Of a stretch of 43,953 nt of DNA, positions 16,868 to 25,952 are shown in pieces (positions within the stretch are counted from its first letter, which is position 1; the number at the start of each line of letters is the position of its first letter). Both the position numbers and the translations under genes were made by a program. Below the pieces are notes generated by a model, which was not told the DNA's origin, did not search any database, and saw only the letters and a program-made list of their open reading frames with translations. Source of the DNA: CAYJAZ01 sp964369185 (lineage in GTDB: Bacteria; Desulfobacterota; Desulfovibrionia; Desulfovibrionales; Desulfovibrionaceae); NCBI GenBank assembly GCA_964369185.1, contig CAYJEN010000009.1, positions 1-43,953 on the forward strand, in the 5' to 3' direction.

Positions 16868-17553
16868 CTATAGAAAATTTATCATCTTATTATGGTGAGA
16901 GCTGTGTTATAGAAAATCTGAATTTCACAGTTGAGCCCGGAAAGATTGTATCTTTAATCGGAAGAAACGGTGTGGGTAAAAGTACGACGTTAAAAAGCAT
17001 AATGGGAATAGTTAAAACTCCTACAGGAAAAATCATATTTAATGATAAGGATATCATAAAACTTCCAATTCATGAAAGAGTAAAACTTGGTATAGGATAT
17101 GTACCTCAAGGTCGTGATATCTTTTCACAAATGACAGTTGCAGAAAATCTTGAATTAGGTTTACAACCACTTGGCGGAAAGGGTGAAGTACCTGAATACT
17201 TATTTGAATTATTTCCAATATTACAGAAGTTTATCAATAGAAAAGGCGGCGATTTATCAGGTGGTCAACAACAACAGCTTGCAATTGCAAGGGCACTGGT
17301 TGCAAATCCTAAAATTCTTATATTGGATGAACCGACGGAAGGAATTCAACCATCTGTTATTCAAGATATTGGCGTAGCTATTAGAAAGGTGAATGAATGG
17401 AAGGGAATTACAGTCCTTTTGGTTGAGCAATATCTTGATTTTGTTGTAGAAAATTCTCATATTGTAAATGTAATGGAGCAGGGTAATATTATTTTTAAAA
17501 GCGATATTGCTGATTGCGATAATGTAAAACTTCAAAACCTTATGATGCATTAA
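16861..17553 (+). CDS. urtE: urea ABC transporter, ATP-binding protein UrtE
   Basis: 230 residues of the LivF class. Walker A is GRNGVGKSTTLKSIMG; the ABC signature is LSGGQQQQLAIARAL; Walker B is ILILDEPTEGIQPSVI, wording typical of UrtE; VEQYLDF follows. Starts inside the end of urtD and ends 13 bases before the first urease gene, so transporter and enzyme are probably on one message. Confidence 0.95.
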   Translation: MLTIENLSSYYGESCVIENLNFTVEPGKIVSLIGRNGVGKSTTLKSIMGIVKTPTGKIIFNDKDIIKLPIHERVKLGIGYVPQGRDIFSQMTVAENLELGLQPLGGKGEVPEYLFELFPILQKFINRKGGDLSGGQQQQLAIARALVANPKILILDEPTEGIQPSVIQDIGVAIRKVNEWKGITVLLVEQYLDFVVENSHIVNVMEQGNIIFKSDIADCDNVKLQNLMMH

Positions 17554-17566
17554 AAGGAGAAATATC

Positions 17567-18253
17567 TTGCACTTAACTCCTCGTGAACAAGAAAAGCTGA
17601 TGCTCTATTTAGCAGGAAGCTTGGCAAAAGATAGATTGAATCGTGGATTGAAACTCAATTATACTGAAGCAATAGCCTATATTTCATCGGAATTATTAGA
17701 AAAAGCTCGTGAAGGTATGAGCGTTGCTAAACTTATGCAGTACGGCAGAACACTTCTAAAATCAGAAGATGTACTAAGCGGTGTTGCTGAAATGATTGAT
17801 GAAATTCAAATTGAAGCGACCTTCTTAGACGGAACTAAACTTGTGACAGTTCATAATCCAATTGAGACTACGTTAGAAGTCATACCCGGTGAAATTCTCA
17901 CAGATGAAGGTGAAATAGAACTAAATGCAGGGCATAAAAAGCTTGAAATTACAGTAAAAAACACAGCAGATAGGCCGGTCCAAGTTGGTTCACATTACCA
18001 TTTTTTTGAAGTGAATAAAATGCTTGATTTTGATAGAAAATCAGCGTTTGGTATGCGACTTGATATACCTTCTGGTACAGCAGTCCGCTTTGAACCGGGT
18101 GAAGCTAAAGATGTAATTGTTACTGATATCGGTGGCTTACGTGAAGGCTACGGTCTTAATGGATTAGTAAATGGCGCTTTTGATAATGAAAAAGTGCGTG
18201 CCCAAGCGTTAACTCGAGCAAGAGAACTCGGATTTAAAGGACTGGAGGAATAG
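17567..18253 (+). CDS. ureA: urease gamma-beta fusion subunit (Helicobacter-type UreA)
   Basis: 228 residues from a TTG start at 17567 with AAGGAGA directly upstream. Residues 1-100 are the urease gamma subunit (LTPREQEKLMLYLAG, LNYTEAIAYIS, GRTLLKSEDVLSGV). Residues from about 105 are the beta subunit (TVHNPIETTLEVIPGE, NTADRPVQVGSHYHFFEVN, RLDIPSGTAVRFEPG). In most bacteria these are two genes; the fusion is the form known in Helicobacter, where the protein is called UreA. The C-terminus is about 10 residues shorter than the Helicobacter protein. With the alpha subunit it hydrolyses urea to ammonia and carbamate in the cytoplasm. Confidence 0.95.
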   Translation: MHLTPREQEKLMLYLAGSLAKDRLNRGLKLNYTEAIAYISSELLEKAREGMSVAKLMQYGRTLLKSEDVLSGVAEMIDEIQIEATFLDGTKLVTVHNPIETTLEVIPGEILTDEGEIELNAGHKKLEITVKNTADRPVQVGSHYHFFEVNKMLDFDRKSAFGMRLDIPSGTAVRFEPGEAKDVIVTDIGGLREGYGLNGLVNGAFDNEKVRAQALTRARELGFKGLEE

Positions 18254-18255
18254 AA

Positions 18256-19968
18256 GTGTCTAAAATATCAAAGAAACTTTATGCTACAATGTATGGTCCG
18301 ACTGTTGGCGATCGTGTCCGTCTTGCAGATACGTCACTTATTGTGGAAGTTGAAAAAGACTTTACTACATATGGTGAGGAATCGAAGTTTGGCGGAGGAA
18401 AATCCATGCGTGACGGTATGGGGCAATCTTGTTTACATAAAGATAACGAGTGTTTAGACTTGGTTATCACAAATGCTCTAGTCATAGATTATACAGGAAT
18501 TTTCAAAGCTGATATTGGAATTAAAGACGGAAAAATTCACGGAATTGGAAAGTCGGGTAATCCTCACATCATGGACAATGTTGATAATAATATGATAATA
18601 GGCGCATCGACAGAGGCAATTGCAGGTGAGGGACTTATTCTTACAGCCGGCGGAATTGATACGCATATTCACTTTATTTCACCAACTCAAATAGAAACAG
18701 CTCTTTATAGCGGTGTGACAACAATGTTTGGAGGTGGAACAGGACCGGCGGACGGTACTAATGCCACAACATGTACGCCAGGCGAATATAATATGTATAA
18801 AATGTTGCAAGCCAGTGAAGGTGTGCCTATGAACTTAGGGTTCTTAGGGAAAGGAAATTCATCAACTCTTGCTCCTCTTGAAGAGCAAATAAAAGCAGGT
18901 GCAATAGGTCTAAAGCTCCATGAAGACTGGGGAACAACTCCAAAAGCAATAGATACTTGTTTAGCCGTTGCAGATAGTTACGATGTGCAAGTTTCAATTC
19001 ATACAGATACTCTTAATGAAGCTGGTTTTGTTGAAGATACAATTAATGCAATTAATGGCCGCGTAATTCATACGTATCATACAGAAGGAGCTGGCGGAGG
19101 GCATGCGCCTGATATCATAAAAGCCGCATCTTTAAAGAATATACTTCCATCATCAACAAATCCAACTATGCCGTATACAGTAAATACGATAGATGAACAC
19201 CTTGATATGTTGATGGTATGTCATCATTTAGATAAGAAAAATCCGGAAGATGTAGCATTTGCCGATTCAAGAATTCGCCCTGAAACCATTGCAGCAGAAG
19301 ATATTTTACATGATATGGGTATCTTTTCAATGATGAGTTCTGACTCTCAAGCAATGGGTAGAGTGGGTGAGGTTATCATCAGAACATGGCAAGCGGCTGA
19401 CAAAATGAAAAAACAAAGAGGTGCACTTGAATCTGACACAGAAAGAAATGATAACTTTAGAGTTAAAAGATATATTTCTAAGTATACAATCAATCCTGCT
19501 ATAACACACGGTATATCTGAATATGTAGGATCAATTGAAATTGGAAAAATTGCTGATTTAGTGTTATGGAAACCGGCATTATTTGGAACAAAACCAGAAT
19601 TAATCATAAAATCCGGCTTTATAACAGGTGCAAGAATGGGGGATGCGAATGCCTCAATTCCAACTCCTCAGCCTGTAATCTATTCTAAAATGTTTGGAGC
19701 TTATGGAAAAGCAGTGGACTCTACAAGCATAACATTTTTATCTCAATATGCATACGAAAAAGATATAATGAATGATTTAAATGTAAATAGAAAAACACTT
19801 CCGGTTAAAAATTGTAGAAATATATGCAAAAAAGATATGAAATATAATGATGTGATAGCCGATATTGAAGTGAATCCTGAAACATATACGGTAAAAGTCA
19901 ATGGTGAAATTATATCATGTGAACCTTTTAATGAGTTAGCTTTAGCTAGACGATATTTTTTATTTTAA
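18256..19968 (+). CDS. ureB: urease alpha (catalytic) subunit
   Basis: 570 residues from GTG 18256, two bases after ureA, with GGAGG upstream. All nickel and catalytic residues are present: His137 and His139 (DTHIH), Lys220 for carbamylation and His222 (GLKLHEDWG), His249, His275, flap Cys322 and His323/324 (MVCHHLD) and Asp363 (SSDSQ). Numbering is one higher than I recall for H. pylori UreB. In the Helicobacter naming used here this is UreB; in the three-subunit naming it is UreC. The full set of residues argues for an active nickel urease. Confidence 0.97.
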   Translation: MSKISKKLYATMYGPTVGDRVRLADTSLIVEVEKDFTTYGEESKFGGGKSMRDGMGQSCLHKDNECLDLVITNALVIDYTGIFKADIGIKDGKIHGIGKSGNPHIMDNVDNNMIIGASTEAIAGEGLILTAGGIDTHIHFISPTQIETALYSGVTTMFGGGTGPADGTNATTCTPGEYNMYKMLQASEGVPMNLGFLGKGNSSTLAPLEEQIKAGAIGLKLHEDWGTTPKAIDTCLAVADSYDVQVSIHTDTLNEAGFVEDTINAINGRVIHTYHTEGAGGGHAPDIIKAASLKNILPSSTNPTMPYTVNTIDEHLDMLMVCHHLDKKNPEDVAFADSRIRPETIAAEDILHDMGIFSMMSSDSQAMGRVGEVIIRTWQAADKMKKQRGALESDTERNDNFRVKRYISKYTINPAITHGISEYVGSIEIGKIADLVLWKPALFGTKPELIIKSGFITGARMGDANASIPTPQPVIYSKMFGAYGKAVDSTSITFLSQYAYEKDIMNDLNVNRKTLPVKNCRNICKKDMKYNDVIADIEVNPETYTVKVNGEIISCEPFNELALARRYFLF

Positions 19969-19978
19969 TGAGGATTTT

Positions 19979-20488
19979 ATGATTGTAAACAGTATATTAG
20001 GGAATATTTATACGGATTCTTATACAGGAAAGGTTATTCCTATTAAATTTGAATGGTTTGAAGTTGATAAAAAACGAATAAAAAAAATTGCAAACGATGG
20101 CTTTGAACTTGGCATTCTTATTGAAGATATTCTCAAAGATGGCGATATATTAGCAGAAATAAATGGTATGTCTTATGTGTGTGAAATTCAAAAAAGTCAT
20201 CTTACTAAAATTGAAGTTCACTCTATGCAAGAAATGGGTAGGCTTTGTTTTGAACTTGGGAATAGGCATCTATCTCTAAAGATTGAAGAAAATGCAGTAA
20301 CAATTCCTTATGATAAACCTACTTTTCTTTATCTTGATAAACTTGGCTTTTCTGTTAGTCAAGTAGAAGAAAAATTTAGTGATTTTACAGAATGTAAAGC
20401 TCATGGATCATCAGAGAAAAGTCATAGTCATTCTCACTCACATTCGCATGCTCACAGCCATGAAAATGGTCATAGTCACTCTCATTAG
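19979..20488 (+). CDS. ureE: urease accessory protein UreE (nickel chaperone)
   Basis: 169 residues. The N-terminal peptide-binding domain and central metal-binding domain (GFELGILIEDILKDGDIL, MGRLCFELGNRHLSL) are of UreE type. The last 28 residues are a histidine tail with about twelve His, mostly in HS/HA pairs, able to bind nickel. It would hand Ni to the UreG-containing complex. GAGG precedes the ATG. It lies 10 bases after the alpha subunit and 11 bases before ureF. Unlike H. pylori, no ureI channel gene sits between ureB and ureE. Confidence 0.92.
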   Translation: MIVNSILGNIYTDSYTGKVIPIKFEWFEVDKKRIKKIANDGFELGILIEDILKDGDILAEINGMSYVCEIQKSHLTKIEVHSMQEMGRLCFELGNRHLSLKIEENAVTIPYDKPTFLYLDKLGFSVSQVEEKFSDFTECKAHGSSEKSHSHSHSHSHAHSHENGHSHSH

Positions 20489-20499
20489 TGGTGTAACTT

Positions 20500-21177
20500 A
20501 TGGATATTGCACTTCTTAATATGTTACAGGTAAGCGATAGTGTTTTTCCTATTGGCTCATTTACATTATCAAATGGACTAGAAAGCTTTGTTCAAGAAAA
20601 TAAACTAGTTTCTTCTATGAATTTAAAAGAATATGTGAAAAACTATATTTCTTTTATGTCATATAATGAACTTGGTTTTTTCTCTTATGTGTATAGTAAT
20701 GTTTTGTCAGATGAAGAAATTATAGCGATTGATACACTTTATTCTGCATATAAAATACCTTTCGAGGTGAGAAAAGGAAGTATTAAGCTTTGTCAACGTT
20801 TTCTAAAAGTATGGGAAAAAATTGAAGATAATTCTTTACTTAATAATTATAAAATGCTTATTAAATCAAAATATTGCGAAGGGCATCATTCAATAGCTTT
20901 GGCTTTATTTGTGAAGTCAAAAGCTTTGTCGTATGAAGAAAGTGCAAGTATTTATGCTTATAGTGTTGTATCTGGTATTATTACAAATGCAGTTAAAAGT
21001 GTTCCTCTCAGTCAACTTGATGGTCAAGTGATTTTAAATCAATCTCTTACAGATATTAAGCAGGCAGTTGAGAAAGCAAAAAATATACAGCTTGACGAAC
21101 TTGGAATTTGTGGGAGCGGATTTGATATATACGCAATGAAGCATGAAACTCTTTATTCAAGAATTTACATGAGTTAG
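20500..21177 (+). CDS. ureF: urease accessory protein UreF
   Basis: 225 residues, mostly helical, with the UreF openings LLQVSDSVFPIGSFTLSNGLE (here MLQVSDSVFPIG) and a late SGIITNAVKSVPLSQLDGQ segment that matches the family. UreF binds UreD/H and UreG and gates GTP-dependent nickel transfer to apo-urease. No strong ribosome site is seen before the ATG, so it may depend on coupling to ureE. Confidence 0.9.
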   Translation: MDIALLNMLQVSDSVFPIGSFTLSNGLESFVQENKLVSSMNLKEYVKNYISFMSYNELGFFSYVYSNVLSDEEIIAIDTLYSAYKIPFEVRKGSIKLCQRFLKVWEKIEDNSLLNNYKMLIKSKYCEGHHSIALALFVKSKALSYEESASIYAYSVVSGIITNAVKSVPLSQLDGQVILNQSLTDIKQAVEKAKNIQLDELGICGSGFDIYAMKHETLYSRIYMS

Positions 21178-21256
21178 AATAATAAAATTTTATGAGCTTT
21201 TTCTATACAAAATAAGAACTCTCATAAAGTATTTCAAAAAATATAAGGAAGAAAAA

Positions 21257-21865
21257 ATGGCATATGTAAAAATTGGGGTTGGTGGACCTGTAGGATCTGG
21301 AAAAACAGCATTAATTGAAAGACTTACACGAATAATGTCTAAGGAATATTCTGTTTGTGTTATTACAAATGATATCTATACTCGTGAAGATGAGGAATTT
21401 CTTGTAAAAAATTCTGCTCTTCCAAAAGAAAGAATTTTAGGTGTAGAAACAGGAGGTTGCCCTCATACTGCTATACGTGAAGATTGTTCGATGAATCTTG
21501 AAGCAGTTGATGAAATGGCTGAACGATTTCCTGATGTTGAAATAATGTTTATAGAAAGCGGAGGAGATAATTTATCAGCTACTTTTAGCCCTGATTTAGC
21601 CGATGCCACAATTTACGTCATAGACGTAGCACAAGGTGAAAAAATTCCAAGAAAAGGTGGCCCGGGAGTAACTCGTTCAGATTTGCTGATAATCAATAAA
21701 ACCGACCTTGCCCCTCTTGTTGGTGCGAACTTAGACATCATGGCGAGTGATTCAGAAAGAATGCGCCAAGGAAGGAAGTATCTATTTACGAATCTTATGT
21801 CGCTAGACGGCCTTGATAATGTAATAAATTGGATAAAGAAAGATGTTTTATTTGAAGGAATCTAG
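21257..21865 (+). CDS. ureG: urease accessory GTPase UreG
   Basis: 202 residues of the SIMIBI class. P-loop GGPVGSGKTALIE is at the N-terminus; the family metal motif appears as GVETGGCPHTAIRED (Cys-Pro-His); ESGGDNL and the base-specificity motif NKTDLAP follow. It uses GTP to drive nickel loading of urease together with UreE, UreF and UreD/H. AAGGAAG precedes the ATG; the 79-base gap from ureF holds no recognised signal. Confidence 0.96.
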   Translation: MAYVKIGVGGPVGSGKTALIERLTRIMSKEYSVCVITNDIYTREDEEFLVKNSALPKERILGVETGGCPHTAIREDCSMNLEAVDEMAERFPDVEIMFIESGGDNLSATFSPDLADATIYVIDVAQGEKIPRKGGPGVTRSDLLIINKTDLAPLVGANLDIMASDSERMRQGRKYLFTNLMSLDGLDNVINWIKKDVLFEGI

Positions 21866-21873
21866 GTAATTAC

Positions 21874-22638
21874 ATGAATTCACATTTGAGTGTAAAGACA
21901 AAATTTAATAATAATAAAACAGTGTATGATGATGTATACTTTACGCCACCATATAAAATTATTGCACCTTTATATAATGATAAAGAAGCGGAAATTATGA
22001 TTTTATCATCATCAGCAGGGCTTTTAAAAAATGATAAAATTCAAATGGATTTTCATTTTACTGAACACTCAAATGTGAAAATTTCTTCTCAAAGCTATGA
22101 AAAAGTTTTTGATACTCAAGATGGATTTGTTGAAAAAAATACCAGTATAATTGTTGAAGAAAATGCTAGAGTTCTTTATATGCCACATCCTACAATTCCA
22201 TTTAAAAATAGTAATTATATGAGCAGAGTAAATGCTAATATTTCAAGTAAATCTACTTTTTTCTATAGTGATATTTTTACCTGTGGAAGAGTTTTTATGA
22301 ATGAAAAATTTCTTATGAATCAATTTCATTCTTGCGTAAAAATTTGTGTTGATAGTCAACTTGTTTTTGCTGATAATACACTTATAAATCCTAAAGTATG
22401 GAATTATAATAGTTTAGGATTATGGCATGGTTACACCCATAATGGACTACTTTATGCATATTTTCCTAACTTAGAAAAAGAAAAAGAATTTATCGAATTT
22501 GCTAGAAGAAAAGCAGAAGAGATTATTCCATTATTTGAATACGGTGTTTCACAAAGCAGAAAAGGTCTTTGTGTGCGAATTTTAGGTGATAATGGTGATA
22601 AGATATATAATTTTTTCAAATTGTTATCATGTTTTTAG
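21874..22638 (+). CDS. ureH: urease accessory protein UreD/UreH
   Basis: 254 residues. Family features: LSVKTKFNNNKTVYDDVYFTPPYK near the start, ILSSSAGLLKNDKIQMDF, then SSQSYEKVFDTQDG and LYMPHPTIPFKNSNY. It is the scaffold on which UreF and UreG meet apo-urease (UreH in Helicobacter naming, UreD elsewhere). It is the last gene of the block, 8 bases after ureG, and is followed by a strong terminator at 22693-22739. Confidence 0.92.
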   Translation: MNSHLSVKTKFNNNKTVYDDVYFTPPYKIIAPLYNDKEAEIMILSSSAGLLKNDKIQMDFHFTEHSNVKISSQSYEKVFDTQDGFVEKNTSIIVEENARVLYMPHPTIPFKNSNYMSRVNANISSKSTFFYSDIFTCGRVFMNEKFLMNQFHSCVKICVDSQLVFADNTLINPKVWNYNSLGLWHGYTHNGLLYAYFPNLEKEKEFIEFARRKAEEIIPLFEYGVSQSRKGLCVRILGDNGDKIYNFFKLLSCF

Positions 22639-22692
22639 AATGTCGTTTTGTTGTCATTAATATTTATAAAAATGCTTCAAGGCAAGGAAAAA

Positions 22693-22739
22693 TTGAGGGG
22701 GAAGCTCATTTATTTAAAAAATGTTACTTTCCCCCTCAA
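22693..22739. terminator. bidirectional terminator of the urease operon
   Basis: Arms TTGAGGGGGAA (22693-22703) and TTCCCCCTCAA (22729-22739) form an 11-bp stem, with a T run (AGTTTTTATTT) on the plus side. It lies between convergent ureH and the MFS gene. A member of the GAGGGGGAA hairpin family. Confidence 0.8.
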
Positions 22740-22815
22740 GAGTTTTTATTTCAAGTAAAAATGCACTAAGTTTTTATATAATTAACTTTTTAGTATATCT
22801 TCTTTAAAAACACCC

Positions 22816-24081
22816 TTAAATAAGTTGACCGTTTTTCTCTCTTATAAAGAAAGTTCCCGCAAAAGCTAGACCTGTGCATATAAGAAAGAGTAAACAAATA
22901 GGTTGAAACATTTCAGCAGATAATTTGTCAACAAATCCGGCTTTATCAAGTATAATTCCTATCACAGGCTGCATGATAGCTGAACCAGCCATACTTATTG
23001 AGTATACAAGACCATTCGCTGTGCTTGCAATATTTTTTGCATAAAGTTCGCGAGCCGCCGCCATGTAAAGACCGGCCGGTGCGGTAATTACAATTGATAA
23101 AGCTATTCCCCAAGTATAAAGTTCATATTTTGCAAAACTTCCGTTTCTCATGTATAGATACACAAAAATCGCAAATAAAGCAGCGTTTGCAAGCATAATA
23201 ACAATTTTTCTTGAGGATGATTTTTGCGCTATTGTAGCAAAAATAATCGGTGTAAAAATAGTAATTCCTGCTGCAACACTCAGTAGTGAACTCATTTCAT
23301 TACGTGTGAGAGCACCAACTTCTGTGTAATATAAGCCGGCCCAAAGTCCTACAAAGCCAAATAAAATTGATGCATTAGCTGTAAAAACTAAGGCAATAAT
23401 CCAAAAATTAGAATTTTTAACTACTAGCTTTATTGAATCAAGTATTGATATTTTTTCTTCAATATTTTCGATATCTTGTTTGGTATTTTCTACTTGTGTC
23501 TGACTTGAATCAGAATCTTTAAAGAAAATCCATGTCAAAACAGTCAAAGCTGCTGTAACTACAAAAAGACCTTGAGAAGAAATTCTCCAACCGAAATTTT
23601 CAACAATATACGCAAGTGGCATACCCGCAAACATTGAGCCAATACCAACTGCAACAGCTAAAACTGATGATATTATAATGGTATAGGTTTTTTTATCGAA
23701 CCAGTTTGCAAGAGCTTTATACGCCGGCATAAGAATAAGCGCGCAACCTATACCAACGCAGAGTCTTCCTATAAATACAATAGTACTGCTTGTGCCTATT
23801 GCAAAAAGAAAAGTACCTATTGATGCACATAAGAGAGCGAAAGTCATAAGTTTTTTTGGCGATGCTTTATCAGATAAAATTCCACTTGGAATTTGCAAGA
23901 AAGCGTAAGGATAAAAATATGCAGATGCCAACAGTCCCATGAATGCTGCATTTACTCCTAAGTCCTTCATCATCACGTTTGACATAACAGCAGGACTCAT
24001 ACGATGAAAAATTACAATGGTATAAGCCAAAATACAGATAGCCAAGATAAACCATCTGTACGAAGAGGTTTTAGATTCCAT
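22816..24081 (-). CDS. MFS transporter
   Basis: 421 residues with twelve predicted membrane helices and a central charged loop (near residue 190-220). The loop between helices 2 and 3 reads GILSDKASPKKL, the MFS A-motif. The start MESKTSSYRW is preceded by GGAGT. The substrate cannot be read from the sequence; the general layout (FHRMSPAVM, ASAYFYPYAFLQIPSG) resembles organic-anion MFS carriers. It is a lone gene, convergent with the urease operon; the nearby alcohol/aldehyde dehydrogenases upstream suggest, weakly, transport of a related substrate or product. Confidence 0.9.
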   Translation of the reverse strand: MESKTSSYRWFILAICILAYTIVIFHRMSPAVMSNVMMKDLGVNAAFMGLLASAYFYPYAFLQIPSGILSDKASPKKLMTFALLCASIGTFLFAIGTSSTIVFIGRLCVGIGCALILMPAYKALANWFDKKTYTIIISSVLAVAVGIGSMFAGMPLAYIVENFGWRISSQGLFVVTAALTVLTWIFFKDSDSSQTQVENTKQDIENIEEKISILDSIKLVVKNSNFWIIALVFTANASILFGFVGLWAGLYYTEVGALTRNEMSSLLSVAAGITIFTPIIFATIAQKSSSRKIVIMLANAALFAIFVYLYMRNGSFAKYELYTWGIALSIVITAPAGLYMAAARELYAKNIASTANGLVYSISMAGSAIMQPVIGIILDKAGFVDKLSAEMFQPICLLFLICTGLAFAGTFFIREKNGQLI

Positions 24082-24170
24082 TAATACTCCATTTTATTTT
24101 TTTTGCTTTCTGTAACTAATTTTAATTTGCTATTTAATCAAGTCTTTTTATCGGTATACAGTGTAAAGAA

Positions 24171-24229
24171 TAGGATATCTTTCTAAAATAACTTTTTGTA
24201 AAAGTGCTCGAATTTGTAAATACACCCTA
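24171..24229. repeat. TA-bounded inverted-repeat element, copy 3
   Basis: Left end TAGGATATCTTTCTAAAA (24171-24188) and right end TTTGTAAATACACCCTA (24213-24229) pair imperfectly and match the ends of the copies at 25953 and 27282. It is 59 bases long and upstream of the MFS gene. Confidence 0.55.
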
Positions 24230-24274
24230 TTTATAGAATTGTTGGTAATTATTTTTTTAGGAAAGTAAGTGTTT

Positions 24275-24322
24275 GAGAGGGAAAACTCGTTTTATAAGAA
24301 AAACATGATTTTCCCCCTTTTT
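24275..24322 (-). terminator. probable terminator downstream of the aldehyde dehydrogenase
   Basis: Arms GAGAGGGAAAACTCGTTTT (from 24275) and AAAACATGATTTTCCCCCTT (to about 24320) form a long imperfect stem. It closely resembles the hairpin at 38605-38651 (both have AAAACTCGTTTT followed by AAAAC.TG.TTTTCCC). It lies 3' of the aldehyde dehydrogenase on the minus strand. Confidence 0.6.
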
Positions 24323-24340
24323 CTTCAAAATTAGAGAATT

Positions 24341-24377
24341 TTAAAATCTTTTAATAGTTTGAACACTTATCCATTTT
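24341..24377 (-). repeat. 37-bp direct repeat, copy of the aldehyde dehydrogenase 3' end
   Basis: Identical over 37 bases to 24490-24526, which encodes the last residues (WISVQTIKRF) and stop of the aldehyde dehydrogenase. The similarity stops at both ends; on the minus strand a stop lies just upstream in frame, so this is not a longer gene fragment. Confidence 0.85.
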
Positions 24378-24489
24378 GACATTCTTTAGATAGATTTTGG
24401 CTTTTAGCGCAAAATCCTCACAGCGCAAGAAACGTTGTTCTTGCTTGTTCGCTGAAGTTTTTTGTGTATTGCTTACAGATAAGAGTAAA

Positions 24490-24526
24490 TTAAAATCTTT
24501 TAATAGTTTGAACACTTATCCATTTT
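24490..24526 (-). repeat. 37-bp direct repeat, copy within the aldehyde dehydrogenase gene
   Basis: The in-gene copy of the repeat; its first three bases are the stop codon. The two copies start 149 bases apart and enclose 112 bases. Confidence 0.85.
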
Positions 24527-25926
24527 TCGACGGTGAATTTTTCCATAACCCATTTGCCATTGAATCTACCAACACCCGATTCTTTATTCCCGCCAAACAT
24601 TACATGCGGCTCATCATTAATAGATTGATCGTTTACATGCACCATACCTGATTTTATCTGTTTAGCAACTTTCATTCCATGATATAAATCAGAGGTGAAC
24701 ACACTTCCGCTGAGTCCATAACAAGTGTCATTTGCAATTTCAATAGCTTCTTTCTCATCTTTAGCGCGGATAAGACAGCAAACAGGCCCAAAGACCTCAT
24801 TAGCAGCTGCCGGCATATCATTAGTTACTTCAGTGAATATCCAAGGTGAAATGTTATTACCCTCTGTTTTGCCTTCTAAAGCAATCACCGCTTTAGTTTT
24901 TTTCATTGCATCAATATAGCTTTCAATGCTTTTTACTTGGGATTTACTAATAATAGGACCAAGGAAAGTATTAGGATCTGCAGGGTCGCCAACAGGAAGA
25001 TGTTTTGCTTTTTCTATAAAAGACTTTGCAAATTCATCGTACTTTGAATCAATAATAACAATACGGTTCAACGCCATGCATACTTGCCCCTGATTGAAGA
25101 ATGCACCAAAAACAGCCGCTGAAGTTGCATCTTCAATATTAGCATCTTCAAGAACTATCATTGCATTATTTCCGCCAAGTTCAAGCGAAACATCTTTAAT
25201 CATGCTGCCGGCAACAGATCCAATACGTTTACCAACAGAAGTTGAACCTGTAAAAGATATTAGACTTGCTTTTGGATGGGCAACAAGATGATCGCCAATT
25301 TCAGAGCCACTTCCGGCTATAACATTTAATAAACCTTTTGGCATACCGGCTTTTTCAAAAAAATCAGCAATTAAAAAAGCAGATGCAGGAGTATCTGTAG
25401 CAGGCTTCAAAACAACAGCATTACCTGATGCAATTGCAGGAATAACAGAACGCATTGCAAGAACTAATGGCACGTTCCAAGGAGCAATTACTGCTATAAT
25501 ACCTTTTGCTTCACGTATAATATAATTTTCTTTTCCCGGAATATTTGATGGAAGAATTTTTCCTTCCATCATATAAGGAATACGTGTTGCCTCGCGCACA
25601 ATTTTTAAACTAGTATAAAATTCAAAGTCTTTTTTAGGTGCAATAAAACCACCCTCTTCTGTGAGAGTTGCATATATATTTTCTTTTGAATCTATAATAG
25701 CTTGATAAAGTTTATCAAGGCATTCGATTTTATATTCAGGCGAAGTATTAGCCCACTCTTTTTGAGCATTCGCAGCAGCTTCATAAGCAGCATCAACATC
25801 TTTTGTTGACGCGGATTGATAACGATAAATTTCTTCACCTGTATAAGGATTAGAGTTTACCATTTCTCTTGAACCTGAACCTGTTATCCATTCGCCGTTA
25901 ATGTATTGTTGAGGATAATGTTTCAT
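24490..25926 (-). CDS. NAD(P)-dependent aldehyde dehydrogenase
   Basis: 478 residues, the usual length of the ALDH superfamily. Conserved parts: IAPWNVPL, KPATDTP, FTGSTSVGKRIG, SLELGGNNA with general base Glu249, and GQVCMALNR with catalytic Cys283 (34 residues apart, as usual). It oxidises an aldehyde to the acid with NAD(P). The vanillin/benzaldehyde dehydrogenase branch looks closest, so an aromatic aldehyde is possible. AGGAG precedes the ATG. It lies 77 bases downstream of the alcohol dehydrogenase with a short repeat between, and the two probably work in sequence (alcohol to aldehyde to acid). The substrate is inference. Confidence 0.93.
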   Translation of the reverse strand: MKHYPQQYINGEWITGSGSREMVNSNPYTGEEIYRYQSASTKDVDAAYEAAANAQKEWANTSPEYKIECLDKLYQAIIDSKENIYATLTEEGGFIAPKKDFEFYTSLKIVREATRIPYMMEGKILPSNIPGKENYIIREAKGIIAVIAPWNVPLVLAMRSVIPAIASGNAVVLKPATDTPASAFLIADFFEKAGMPKGLLNVIAGSGSEIGDHLVAHPKASLISFTGSTSVGKRIGSVAGSMIKDVSLELGGNNAMIVLEDANIEDATSAAVFGAFFNQGQVCMALNRIVIIDSKYDEFAKSFIEKAKHLPVGDPADPNTFLGPIISKSQVKSIESYIDAMKKTKAVIALEGKTEGNNISPWIFTEVTNDMPAAANEVFGPVCCLIRAKDEKEAIEIANDTCYGLSGSVFTSDLYHGMKVAKQIKSGMVHVNDQSINDEPHVMFGGNKESGVGRFNGKWVMEKFTVEKWISVQTIKRF

Positions 25927-25952
25927 TTTAATACTTCTCCTATATTTTTATT

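Larger units (their letters stand above)
24082..24489. other. intergenic region with repeat element, hairpin and direct repeat
   Basis: About 400 bases between the MFS gene and the aldehyde dehydrogenase gene, both on the minus strand. It holds an inverted-repeat element (24171-24229), a hairpin (24275-24322) and a second copy of the aldehyde dehydrogenase 3' end (24341-24377). Bases 24378-24489 contain a small palindrome CAAGAA/TTCTTG but no gene that I recognise. Confidence 0.6.
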
